From a virus: a DNA stretch of 64,000 nucleotides. Position 1 is the first letter of the stretch; each line of letters opens with the position of its first letter. Under the pieces are notes generated by a model. The model was not told where the DNA came from and searched no databases. It saw nothing but the letters and a program-made list of their open reading frames with translations. This document shows, one piece after another, positions 23,320 through 30,043 of the stretch. Made by a program: the position numbers and the translations under genes. The stretch is taken from positions 18,089 to 82,088 of the IMG/VR virus record IMGVR_UViG_3300043403_000102. The stretch is one strand, 5' to 3'.

Positions 23320-23582
23320 ACTGCTTCCTTCCTGTAAACTGTAGGGTCTCTTTCACCACGGGCCAAACGTTCGCAATCCAGGCACAAATCATCAGCCCTC
23401 AACCTTGACGTGGGTGTTGCATATAGAACGGACCACTCAACGGGGACAATGTCCCCACAAAGGGTCTTAAAGTAGCGAGACATACCGCTGTGGTACGTAT
23501 CCCTGCGCTGACTGAAGTGATACACCCTTACAAGGTCCGCGTGCATCCTGCGGGCGGCCTTCTCTTCCTCGGTCAAGGCCAT
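23316..23582 (-). CDS. zinc-ribbon microprotein, array member 3
   Basis: 88 residues, MALTEEEKAARRMHADLVRVYHFSQ..., then FKTLCGDIVPVEWSV and DLCLDCERLARGE. Its N-terminal EEKAARRM-x-ADL is shared with member 1, which indicates recent duplication. It overlaps member 4 by ten bases. Confidence 0.7.
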   Translation of the reverse strand: MALTEEEKAARRMHADLVRVYHFSQRRDTYHSGMSRYFKTLCGDIVPVEWSVLYATPTSRLRADDLCLDCERLARGERDPTVYRKEAV

Positions 23583-23818
23583 GTGATCTGCCCTGGTATC
23601 CGTTCACCGACTACCACGCGCGCGCAGTCAGGGCACATCTGGTCGGAGGCGTTGACCGTGTTTGGGTACGAACAGACCCAGCGCGATGGAATAAGCACCC
23701 CGCACTTCGAGCGAAAGAAGTGCCCTTCCATCGCCGGGATGGCGATGTCGGCGTAGTGGTAGACCTCGGCCATGTTCGCCGTCATTAACGACACTCGAAA
23801 GTCTTGGTTGGTGATCAT
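23573..23818 (-). CDS. zinc-ribbon microprotein, array member 4
   Basis: 81 residues from ATG 23818. It begins MITNQDFRVSLMTANMAEVYHY, then FRSKCGVLIPSRWVC and QMCPDCARVVVGERI. SKCG replaces TLCG; the other positions are kept. Coupled by ATGA to the gene upstream. Confidence 0.65.
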   Translation of the reverse strand: MITNQDFRVSLMTANMAEVYHYADIAIPAMEGHFFRSKCGVLIPSRWVCSYPNTVNASDQMCPDCARVVVGERIPGQITWP

Positions 23819-24090
23819 AAACCTCTGCCCACAAGCCCGCCCATCAGGATGCTGTAACACAGGGGGCAGATTAGGTCGGCCAAGATCCTGTCCTTCGATT
23901 TAATCCAGGGGCCCCTAGGCACGTACGCTTCACACCAGGCCCTATAGAACGCTTGGCCCTCGTCGTTGTACATGGCAGGGTAGCCCATCCAGATGTGGAC
24001 GACCTGAGCCAACTCGGCTTCCATCGTGAACTTGACGGCGTCGAAGTCCGCGATGGCTTGGGTGGAGTACTTAGGTGGTGGCGAGCCCAT
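23815..24090 (-). CDS. zinc-ribbon microprotein, array member 5 (operon leader)
   Basis: 91 residues, MGSPPPKYSTQAIADFDAV..., with VVHIWMG, FYRAWCEAYVPRGPW and LICPLCYSIL. It is a divergent member: WCEAYVP in place of LCGDVVP. It is the first gene behind promoter copy 4, with five bases between the box and its ATG. Confidence 0.6.
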   Translation of the reverse strand: MGSPPPKYSTQAIADFDAVKFTMEAELAQVVHIWMGYPAMYNDEGQAFYRAWCEAYVPRGPWIKSKDRILADLICPLCYSILMGGLVGRGL

Positions 24091-24096
24091 GCCTTG

Positions 24097-24122
24097 TATT
24101 TAGGGCAGCCATTCAGGTTTAC
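24097..24122 (-). promoter_or_regulatory. repeated promoter motif, copy 4
   Basis: GTAAAC-N13-CTAAATAC in the middle of the microprotein array, ending close before ATG 24090. The TAA of GTAAAC is the stop codon of the upstream array gene at 24119-24364. Confidence 0.7.
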
Positions 24123-24364
24123 CCAGGGAACGAGGCACACTCGGGGCACACGGGGCTGTCGATGCCCACTGACGTCCCTTCAATCACGAGGACGCCACAC
24201 AGGCCTTCGAGCAGGCCTTGCCCTATCGGACGTAGGCGCAGGTGCCGCACGCGATCCGTGTTCTCAAGGACTCTGCGCATGCGCTCGACCCGATTGCGCG
24301 CTCGACGCTCCTTAGCAGCACGGCGCTTGCGGCTGACGACTTGGATCTTCTGGCTCTTGGTCAT
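24119..24364 (-). CDS. zinc-ribbon microprotein, array member 6
   Basis: 81 residues from ATG 24364. The N-terminal half is very basic (KRRAAKERRARNRVERMRRVL). The C-terminal half has VRHLRL, GLCGVLV and PVCPECASF. The basic helix sets this copy apart and would suit nucleic-acid binding. Confidence 0.6.
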   Translation of the reverse strand: MTKSQKIQVVSRKRRAAKERRARNRVERMRRVLENTDRVRHLRLRPIGQGLLEGLCGVLVIEGTSVGIDSPVCPECASFPG

Positions 24365-24591
24365 CTCAGCGCCCGCCTTGCCATGCAGTCCTCGCATCGA
24401 ACCAGCGTCTCGTCCCACCTCATACGGTGAGGGCTAAGGGTGATCCATTTGCGAGGCACCACGTCACCGCACAGTGTTTCGACAGGCTCGTCGTCAACAT
24501 CCTCAGTGGGCCTTGACGATAATAAATGCTTGGGAAAATGGGACACCCCCACCAACTCAGCACGCATCAAGGACGCGGGGTTCATCTTCAT
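24361..24591 (-). CDS. zinc-ribbon microprotein, array member 7
   Basis: 76 residues, MKMNPASLMRAELVGVSHF..., then VETLCGDVVPRKWITL and VRCEDCMARR. This copy is close to the family consensus. Overlaps both neighbours by four bases. Confidence 0.7.
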   Translation of the reverse strand: MKMNPASLMRAELVGVSHFPKHLLSSRPTEDVDDEPVETLCGDVVPRKWITLSPHRMRWDETLVRCEDCMARRALR

Positions 24592-24833
24592 AGGCCCCTC
24601 AAGTAGGGCACATGAATGCGATGGTATTCGCGCAAGCAGTCAGGGCACCAGTACGGGGTCTTGTCTGTGACCTCGTGAAAGCGCGTGGTGATCCACTTGA
24701 ACGTCACGACCTCGCCGCACAAGGTTTCGATGGGGTGCTGGTCATACAGTTGCTCTCGGGACAAGACATGCCTGTGGTAGTGAAATACCCCGCGAAGGTC
24801 GGCACGCATAAGGTTTGCCTGGTCCATCACCAT
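24588..24833 (-). CDS. zinc-ribbon microprotein, array member 8
   Basis: 81 residues, MVMDQANLMRADLRGVFHYHRHVL..., then IETLCGEVVTFKWITT and WCPDCLREYH. It resembles member 7 in LMRA-(E/D)-L-x-GV and KWIT, so the two are probably a recent tandem pair. Confidence 0.7.
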   Translation of the reverse strand: MVMDQANLMRADLRGVFHYHRHVLSREQLYDQHPIETLCGEVVTFKWITTRFHEVTDKTPYWCPDCLREYHRIHVPYLRGL

Positions 24834-24843
24834 TTCCCCTGCT

Positions 24844-25053
24844 TCATCCTACGACTGCCGTTCCATCTAGGCAGGCGGGGCACCAGGGGTATTCGAGGGA
24901 CGCGAATCGCTCCTCGGCAGTGACGATGACCCACGAACGGTGAACCACATCGCCGCAAAGCGCTTTCGTAAGTGGTTTCGCCACCTCACCAACGGCAATG
25001 AAGTGCTTCACACCTATGAGGGTATCTCGCATGAGTGCGGCTCGCGCGTTCAT
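24844..25053 (-). CDS. zinc-ribbon microprotein, array member 9
   Basis: 69 residues from ATG 25053. It begins MNARAALMRDTLIGVKHF, then KALCGDVVHRSWVIV and PWCPACLDGT. All four putative ligands are present. Confidence 0.7.
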   Translation of the reverse strand: MNARAALMRDTLIGVKHFIAVGEVAKPLTKALCGDVVHRSWVIVTAEERFASLEYPWCPACLDGTAVVG

Positions 25054-25250
25054 CGGGCCTGCCAAAGCTGGAGGCACTCCGCGCACTTGATGTCCTCGGG
25101 GAAGTGCACGATGTGATTGCTCCCTACCGATAACTTTCGCCCACAGTACGCCCATGAAGTTGCGGCGTGCACAGAGTACGCCCTTACGATATGAGGCCCG
25201 GTCAGCAAGGCCTCTACTCGCGCGGCGGCTTTCAGATCATCAAAGGTCAT
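25050..25250 (-). CDS. zinc-ribbon microprotein, array member 10
   Basis: 66 residues from ATG 25250. It begins MTFDDLKAAARVEALLTGPHIV, then WAYCGRKLSVG and IKCAECLQLW. A more divergent copy: YCGRK in place of LCGDV. Confidence 0.65.
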   Translation of the reverse strand: MTFDDLKAAARVEALLTGPHIVRAYSVHAATSWAYCGRKLSVGSNHIVHFPEDIKCAECLQLWQAR

Positions 25251-25480
25251 CCGCCCACCGGGTCCTGCCTCTTTATCACCCCGTGAAGGGCCAGGCATTC
25301 GAGGCAGGCGGGCGCTGGCATGATCCACGGGTTGAACTCGGAGAACCACTGAGCCGGGACGTAGTCCCTGCATAGCGTCTCTATGAGGGGGGCTGTGCAG
25401 GCTCGGCCCGGGTACCTCCTGAGATGCTTAACCCCGTTAAGGGCCGCCCGCATAATACCCGCCTGCACCTCCTTGGTCAT
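25247..25480 (-). CDS. zinc-ribbon microprotein, array member 11
   Basis: 77 residues, MTKEVQAGIMRAALNGVKHL..., then IETLCRDYVPAQWFSE and PACLECLALHG. TLCRD replaces TLCGD. Its start overlaps the stop of the terminase ATPase gene by four bases, so the array is translationally coupled to a packaging gene. Confidence 0.7.
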   Translation of the reverse strand: MTKEVQAGIMRAALNGVKHLRRYPGRACTAPLIETLCRDYVPAQWFSEFNPWIMPAPACLECLALHGVIKRQDPVGG

Positions 25481-26337
25481 CCGCCCACCAGCTTGAACGG
25501 TGCGGTCTGAGGCCCCCCAACGAGCGGGTACGAGATAGGGTCAGGCGCCCCGATGAGTTCCTGCTCGATGACGTCGCACCCCTGGGATACGCGCTGGATG
25601 AGCGTGCACCAGCCGGGGCGCTGCATAAGGTGATGGGTGGCGTCGTCCAGGTGCCAGGGCGTCCCGATGTACAGCACGCGGGCGTCGGGCTCTAGGCGGC
25701 TCAACCACGTGCTCTCGATGAACTGAAGGACCTTGGACCGCTGGGTGGAGTCGAAGCTGTTCTTCTGGTCGACGACGTCGTCAAAGATCATGATGTCCGC
25801 TCGTCCACCCACGCCCGTCGTGAGGATGCCTCGGGCGTGAATGCTCGGGTCGATGGCCCCGCCCGTACGCTCCAAGTAGATCTCATGGCCCGCCCATTTG
25901 CGACCTCGACGGATGCCAGGGAAAATGCCCTTGAAGGCTGCGGTCTCGATGAGGGCCTTGGCCCTCTCGACTCGTTTGGTGGCGCTGCTGTCGTCGTTGG
26001 TGATGACCTTGATTCGGAGGTTCGGATCTCTACCCAGGGACCACGCGATAAGAGGCACCGCAAGCGTGGAGCTTTTACCGTGACCGAAGGGCGCCATGAT
26101 CATGGCCTTGAGTCCACGGGACCAGCAGTACTTAAGGTGAAGGATCCACTGTATGTGGATGGGGCTTAGGCGCAGTGGATGGCCGTGGTCGTCCTGGACC
26201 ACACGCTCGATGAACAGACCGAGGTCCCCCTTGGCTGCGTCGGAGGCGCGGGCCATCGTTGCATACATCAGCAGGAGCTTGCGCCGCTGGGCCAGGGGCA
26301 ACATGTCCGCGATGGTCGTTGTGGTCGTCTCAGCCAT
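25477..26337 (-). CDS. terL: large terminase, ATPase half (split TerL)
   Basis: 286 residues. Walker A is APFGHGKSS at 82-90, Walker B is IMIFDD at 182-187, and the coupling motif is YIGTPWH at 223-229. An N-terminal helical region with LRLSPIHIQWI resembles the adenine-binding area of terminases. The protein ends at residue 286, where the nuclease domain would begin; the missing nuclease is at 11187-11960. No intein residues are visible at the C-terminus (ends PFKLVGG). TerS lies upstream, as expected. Confidence 0.9.
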   Translation of the reverse strand: MAETTTTTIADMLPLAQRRKLLLMYATMARASDAAKGDLGLFIERVVQDDHGHPLRLSPIHIQWILHLKYCWSRGLKAMIMAPFGHGKSSTLAVPLIAWSLGRDPNLRIKVITNDDSSATKRVERAKALIETAAFKGIFPGIRRGRKWAGHEIYLERTGGAIDPSIHARGILTTGVGGRADIMIFDDVVDQKNSFDSTQRSKVLQFIESTWLSRLEPDARVLYIGTPWHLDDATHHLMQRPGWCTLIQRVSQGCDVIEQELIGAPDPISYPLVGGPQTAPFKLVGG

Positions 26338-26545
26338 GATACTGATCCCCGGACATCAAGGCACGCCAAGCCAGGCAGGCTGGGCATGTCGCAAGAGCCA
26401 GGACTCTAACAAAGTGCCCATTGACGTCGCACTTCGCCCAGTCGCCCCACACGGCGTCGCCCGGGGTATCGAAGGCAGGGAACACACCGCACGGGCCATT
26501 GGCGTAGTGAATGTCGCCCGTCGGCTTGTAGGTAATGCGGGTCAT
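26330..26545 (-). CDS. microprotein array, subtype B member 1
   Basis: 71 residues, MTRITYKPTGDIHYANGPCG..., then WAKCDVNGHF and ATCPACLAWRALM. Subtype B shares an N-terminal HY-x-x-GPC, a central aromatic segment and a C-terminal CPAC-x-x-WR. Four Cys plus His could bind zinc. Overlaps the terminase ATPase gene by eight bases. Confidence 0.65.
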   Translation of the reverse strand: MTRITYKPTGDIHYANGPCGVFPAFDTPGDAVWGDWAKCDVNGHFVRVLALATCPACLAWRALMSGDQYHG

Positions 26546-26551
26546 CCGGGG

Positions 26552-26782
26552 TTACTCGGCCTCCCGCATGCGTGCCCATGTATCGTCGGGGTTGGCGTCA
26601 ACGAGCATGCGCCATGCTTTGCAGGCGGGACAGTTGACGACGCGTGTGTGCAACCTGGGCGTCTTGTCCGAAGCACACTTCGCGTACTTAAACGTCGACC
26701 ACCACGTACCATCGCTCACGCGGCACTTGTCACTAAAGCAAGGACCCTGCAGGTAATGGATAATCAGTACGCTAAACGGCAT
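26552..26782 (-). CDS. microprotein array, subtype B member 2
   Basis: 76 residues, MPFSVLIIHYLQGPCFSD..., then WWSTFKYAKCASD and NCPACKAWRMLV. It follows the subtype B pattern closely. The C-terminal tail is acidic and longer than in member 1. Confidence 0.65.
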   Translation of the reverse strand: MPFSVLIIHYLQGPCFSDKCRVSDGTWWSTFKYAKCASDKTPRLHTRVVNCPACKAWRMLVDANPDDTWARMREAE

Positions 26783-26999
26783 GGCTCAGGGCCTCCCACA
26801 TCGCGCAAGCAGGGCACATCTCGTCGTCACCCATAGTCCCAGCGCGAGCAACCCACGCCTCCCACATCTTCGGGAACATGTGATCGTAGTTCTTTAAATG
26901 GTAGTGGCTGCTGTGCTGGGTAAACGTCGGCGTGCCCTCGGGGCAAACACAAGGGCCGTCCACGTAGTGAGCAAGGCGTACCAAATCGAAGGCGCTCAT
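26772..26999 (-). CDS. microprotein array, subtype B member 3 (operon leader)
   Basis: 75 residues from ATG 26999 (MSAFDLVRLAHYVDGPC); GTG 27002 is an alternative. It has CVCPEG, MWEAWVA and EMCPACAMWEAL. It is the first gene behind promoter copy 5, with six bases between box and ATG and no ribosome site. Confidence 0.65.
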   Translation of the reverse strand: MSAFDLVRLAHYVDGPCVCPEGTPTFTQHSSHYHLKNYDHMFPKMWEAWVARAGTMGDDEMCPACAMWEALSHAV

Positions 27000-27006
27000 C
27001 ACTTTG

Positions 27007-27032
27007 TATTTAGGGCCGGGCGTTCGGGTTAC
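27007..27032 (-). promoter_or_regulatory. repeated promoter motif, copy 5 (variant)
   Basis: GTAACC in place of GTAAAC, then 13 bases and CTAAATAC. It ends a few bases before the start at 26999/27002. This is the weakest upstream half of the nine copies. Confidence 0.6.
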
Positions 27033-27319
27033 CTAGATTGTCCAGTTGGCGGGATCATCGTACTGTCGCACTTCAGCACTTCAGGTGCGGCGAGCTCCCG
27101 CCACATCTCGCACGCGGGGCAGTAGTCGAACCCGGCATCGGCGTGCTCGAACCACGCATGTCGCTTGTAGGCACCTCCATAAAACTGGTGAAGCTCGGGG
27201 TCATAGTCCTTTGGCTTTGTACACGGCCCTCCTTCATGGTGCACGAGCAACCCGCCGCTAAGAACTGACCGGGGGTTGCGGAGTAAGCTCGTGCAGGCCA
27301 AGCGCTGAGGAAGGGTCAT
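27029..27319 (-). CDS. microprotein array, subtype B member 4
   Basis: 96 residues from ATG 27319 (MTLPQRLACTSLL). It has LVHHEGGPCTKP, KRHAWFEHADAG and DYCPACEMWRELA, with a 20-residue C-terminal extension. Overlaps member 5 by four bases. Confidence 0.65.
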   Translation of the reverse strand: MTLPQRLACTSLLRNPRSVLSGGLLVHHEGGPCTKPKDYDPELHQFYGGAYKRHAWFEHADAGFDYCPACEMWRELAAPEVLKCDSTMIPPTGQSR

Positions 27320-27519
27320 CGCTCGGCCGCCATGAAGCGTGCAAACATCTCGCATGCGGGGCAGCGTCGTATGTCGACGCCATCACCAGAAGGCTCGAAC
27401 CAGGTTCGGTAATGGATACGCCCTGCCCTCTCGTGCGTTTCGTGTTCATAGCCTGGCGGCTTCACGCAGGGTCCCTCCTCATAGTGCGCGATGTAGCCGT
27501 ACTTAGTTCTTGGGGTCAT
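27316..27519 (-). CDS. microprotein array, subtype B member 5
   Basis: 67 residues from ATG 27519 (MTPRTKYGYIAHYEEGPCVKP), then HYRTWFEPSGDG and RRCPACEMFARFM. It overlaps the end of the TerS-like gene by 17 bases. Five subtype B copies therefore lie between the TerS-like and TerL-ATPase genes. Confidence 0.65.
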   Translation of the reverse strand: MTPRTKYGYIAHYEEGPCVKPPGYEHETHERAGRIHYRTWFEPSGDGVDIRRCPACEMFARFMAAER

Positions 27520-28348
27520 CGCTGCTCGTGGTGGTGACGGTACCGAAGAGGTCCTCGGCGCTAACACCGGGGGGCATGGCACCTCCGCTGGTGATGATGT
27601 AGTCGAGCTGCTCGGGCGTGAGCTTCTGAAAGGCGGCGAGCGCAGAGGCTGCGGTGCCCATGATCTCGGCCCGCGAGGTAGGGCCCCCACGCCAGAAGGA
27701 CTCGATGCGACCGACGGCCTCGACGGAGTTGACGATGGTGCGCCAGGCATCGGCCATCTCAAGCGCGGAAGCAGGGACATCCTCATCGATGACATGAACG
27801 TCGCCGTGCTTGTCGAGCACCTTGCGTTTGCGGTTCTTGATGAACTCGGCGCGCTGGGTCGCGACGTTGGCCTTCATGATGAGGTTGCCGAGGCCAATCT
27901 TGGTGGCGTGGGAGAGCTTGAGCATGTGGGCCTTGTTGGCCTCCCACTCCTCGGACTCCTTCTTTTTCTTGTCCTCGATGGTGCTGGTCTTGGCCGTGGC
28001 TGCGGCTGCCTCCCATACGCGCAGTCGTTCGATGAATGATGGGAACCCACGCTCGGGATAGCCGTCCTCGACGAGGCGCGAGATGGTCTGAAAGGACAGG
28101 GAGAACATGGCGGAAAGCCTGGACTTATTGCGGGTGCCGTCTCGCCAGGATTCCCATATGGCTTCGTAGAGCTCGGCGTCGATGCGCTTGCCGTGGTGCT
28201 TGTGCTTGGGGTCGCCCTTGATGACCTTGCGCTTACCCTTGATGTAGCTCCCGCCGTTCTTGGCTGTGGTGTGCGGGGGTGGTATGACCGTCGTGGGGTC
28301 GGGGACGTTTGGCGGTGGTGGTGCTGGCGGGTCGTTCGGGTTGGACAT
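27503..28348 (-). CDS. putative small terminase subunit (TerS-like)
   Basis: 281 residues. A Pro/Lys-rich N-terminus is followed by a helix-turn-helix region at about 60-105 (ELYEAIWESWRDGTRNKSRLSAMFSLSFQTISRLVEDG). A long coiled, charged middle (EDKKKKESEEWEANKAHMLKL) and an acidic C-terminus follow. This is the layout of small terminases: DNA-binding HTH, oligomerisation helices, tail. It is the nearest large gene upstream of the TerL ATPase half. Length is above the usual 150-200 residues. Confidence 0.7.
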   Translation of the reverse strand: MSNPNDPPAPPPPNVPDPTTVIPPPHTTAKNGGSYIKGKRKVIKGDPKHKHHGKRIDAELYEAIWESWRDGTRNKSRLSAMFSLSFQTISRLVEDGYPERGFPSFIERLRVWEAAAATAKTSTIEDKKKKESEEWEANKAHMLKLSHATKIGLGNLIMKANVATQRAEFIKNRKRKVLDKHGDVHVIDEDVPASALEMADAWRTIVNSVEAVGRIESFWRGGPTSRAEIMGTAASALAAFQKLTPEQLDYIITSGGAMPPGVSAEDLFGTVTTTSSDDPKN

Positions 28349-28523
28349 GTCTGGTCTCCTCCTTGGGGTATCCCGCCTGCCGGTGCGCTGTCCGTGAGCG
28401 TACTGGGGAGTCGAAGAGCGGGGTGCTGATGGTTAAGATACGCCGCGTGATGGGCTTTGGGCAAGGAGGCTTGGATTAGGCGGGGTTCGGGTACGGGCTG
28501 GAAGATGGCTATGCTGCAGAGTT

Positions 28524-28859
28524 TCAGGGCGTGGTCTCGTCATCCTGCTCGGCGTAACGAGCCAGCCGGTAAGCCATGTCGGCGGCGACGTGCTCGACGT
28601 AGAACTGCGCAGCGAGGTCTTTGAGGTCTTGGATTACCTGGTCTTCGGGGGCTCTGTTTGTTATCCGGCGTCGAACGCGATGCGGGGGATCTGGGTAGTT
28701 GCGCAGCTCGACGGTGACGCGCCCTATGCGGCTGATGATACAAAAGGAGCCGCTCGTACCAATCCAATCAAGCCTGCCGTTGGAAGCGGGCTTGCCGCAT
28801 ATGGAGTTGCTGTAGAGCGAGCCATAGGGCTTCCACAGCAGGGTGGGGTGACTGCTCAT
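28524..28859 (-). CDS. hypothetical protein, tandem family 2 member 1
   Basis: 111 residues from ATG 28859 (MSSHPTLLWKPYGSLYSN). A beta-rich N-terminal half with a short peptide strand (RIGRVTVELRNYP) is followed by a helical C-terminal half (VIQDLKDLAAQFYVEHVAADMAYRLARY). Two related genes lie immediately upstream with the same layout of a Trp-rich beta start and a helical end. Function unknown. Confidence 0.55.
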   Translation of the reverse strand: MSSHPTLLWKPYGSLYSNSICGKPASNGRLDWIGTSGSFCIISRIGRVTVELRNYPDPPHRVRRRITNRAPEDQVIQDLKDLAAQFYVEHVAADMAYRLARYAEQDDETTP

Positions 28860-29140
28860 AGATCCCATCTCGGCTTCACACCATGCTCCAGCAGCTTGGC
28901 GAAATGCTCGGCCACAAGTTCCTCCCAGCGGGCCTGCGCCATGGCCTTGGCCGTATCCATCGTGACGTCAAGGGCCTTCGTCAGAAGGAAGTTTTCGCAC
29001 ATGATGGGGCTCGGGATGCTGCGGACTTGAACGCGATACTGGTTGGGCTCAATCCAGACGGTGGCCACGTGCCTGTCATCTGCCGTGAACCCGTTACAAG
29101 CCAGGGCTTCGAAGCCGTTGTACGTCCAGCGAAGGCTCAT
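28856..29140 (-). CDS. hypothetical protein, tandem family 2 member 2
   Basis: 94 residues, MSLRWTYNGFEALACNGF..., with ATVWIEPNQYRVQV, CENFLLTKALDV and AKAMAQARWEELVAEHFAKLL. The blocks WIEP-x-x-Y-R and AK-x-x-AQ-x-x-(F/W)E-x-x-VA recur in the gene at 29137, so the two are paralogues. Function unknown. Confidence 0.6.
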   Translation of the reverse strand: MSLRWTYNGFEALACNGFTADDRHVATVWIEPNQYRVQVRSIPSPIMCENFLLTKALDVTMDTAKAMAQARWEELVAEHFAKLLEHGVKPRWDL

Positions 29141-29412
29141 GGCTTGCTAAGACGCTTGGCCATGCTTCCGGCCACCGCGCGCTCAAAGGCCCCTTGGGCG
29201 TTGCGTTTGGCGTCGTTCAAGGTGACCCCCTGGGTGGAGAACATGAACTGCTCGGTGGTGATCCATGAGGCGAAGATCTGAATTCGATACCGTTGCATCT
29301 GGGGCTCCAGCCATATGATGGACGCCAGGCAGTGAGTGTCAGGCGTGAACCCGTCGACGCGATTGTCAACGACGCCCCCCCATTGAATCAATCTGCCCTT
29401 GACGATGTCCAT
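29137..29412 (-). CDS. hypothetical protein, tandem family 2 member 3
   Basis: 91 residues from ATG 29412 (MDIVKGRLIQWGG); AAGGACCAAC precedes the ATG, a form of the shared leader of this genome. It has HCLASIIWLEPQMQRYRIQI, EQFMFSTQG and AKRNAQGAFERAVAGSMAKRL. Clear paralogue of 28856-29140. Confidence 0.6.
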   Translation of the reverse strand: MDIVKGRLIQWGGVVDNRVDGFTPDTHCLASIIWLEPQMQRYRIQIFASWITTEQFMFSTQGVTLNDAKRNAQGAFERAVAGSMAKRLSKP

Positions 29413-29427
29413 GTTGGTCCTTATGCT

Positions 29428-29451
29428 AAGTGTCCCCCGTGGGGGACACTT
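29428..29451 (-). promoter_or_regulatory. perfect hairpin upstream of family 2 gene
   Basis: An 11-base inverted repeat (arm AAGTGTCCCCC) with a two-base centre lies between the stop of 29451-29735 and the leader of 29137-29412. No T-run follows on the minus strand, so it may be a protein-binding palindrome, an RNA stability hairpin or a weak terminator. Confidence 0.55.
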
Positions 29452-29735
29452 CAGGTAATGCCTACGCACGCAAGAAGCCCTGCCATGTACCGCGCGACGT
29501 GCCTCTCAGAGGACCAGATCTTTTCGGCGTGCGCCTTTGCTATCTCTACAGTGCGGGGCCTGTACGTTTTGGAAAGCCAGGGTTTGTTGTGCACCGTCAA
29601 AACAAGCGGCCCTCGCGTGTAAATCTTTGAGGAGTTGTACACGAACACGCGAGCACCGACGTCGGTGCTATCGCCTAGGTAACCTGTGTGATACGTCACG
29701 CTCTGGTTATTCCAGCAAACCCATCGCAGCTTCAC
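29451..29735 (-). CDS. hypothetical protein, tandem family 2 member 4
   Basis: 94 residues, MKLRWVCWNNQSVTYHTG..., with VFVYNSSKIYTRGPLVLTV and EIAKAHAEKIWSSERHVARYMAGLL. It is a weaker relative of the three genes downstream: same length, Trp-rich N-terminus, and AKAHAEK-x-W in the C-terminal helix. Coupled by a 4-base overlap to the upstream gene. Confidence 0.55.
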   Translation of the reverse strand: MKLRWVCWNNQSVTYHTGYLGDSTDVGARVFVYNSSKIYTRGPLVLTVHNKPWLSKTYRPRTVEIAKAHAEKIWSSERHVARYMAGLLACVGIT

Positions 29736-30043
29736 GGCTTCACCAGTGCGTCTTCCATCTTCAGGGCCCGGAAGGCATTCATTCGCTCCGTGATGGATCG
29801 GGTGGTGTCGAGTGCGTTGGCCAGCTCCAAGGCGAGGTTGTTGAGGTACCCAACTTCGGGATAGGCCCAGCCAAGGAGTTGGCCGCCCGAGATGTAATCG
29901 CCGGGACCGTCACCAAACCCGGGCTGTCCCAGCACATTGCCTAGGGAACGCATCTGGCGAGCCCAATCATCCCAAAGGATCCTGAGCTTGTGAGCCTCGG
30001 CCAAGAGCTCGGCCCTGGCGAGCACCGCGGGGCTGAACGACAT
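29732..30043 (-). CDS. hypothetical helical protein, 103 aa
   Basis: Starts MSFSPAVLARAELLAEAHK at ATG 30043, overlapping the SbcC-like stop (TGATG). It is helical at both ends with a Gly-rich centre (GQPGFGDGPGDYISGG). Function unknown. Confidence 0.5.
   Translation of the reverse strand: MSFSPAVLARAELLAEAHKLRILWDDWARQMRSLGNVLGQPGFGDGPGDYISGGQLLGWAYPEVGYLNNLALELANALDTTRSITERMNAFRALKMEDALVKP

Noticed and set aside
25477-26337. Intein or split-intein explanation for the divided terminase
   Set aside because: The ATPase half ends in PFKLVGG and the nuclease half begins MNHTHR, with no Cys/Ser start, no HN end and no intein-sized extension on either chain.
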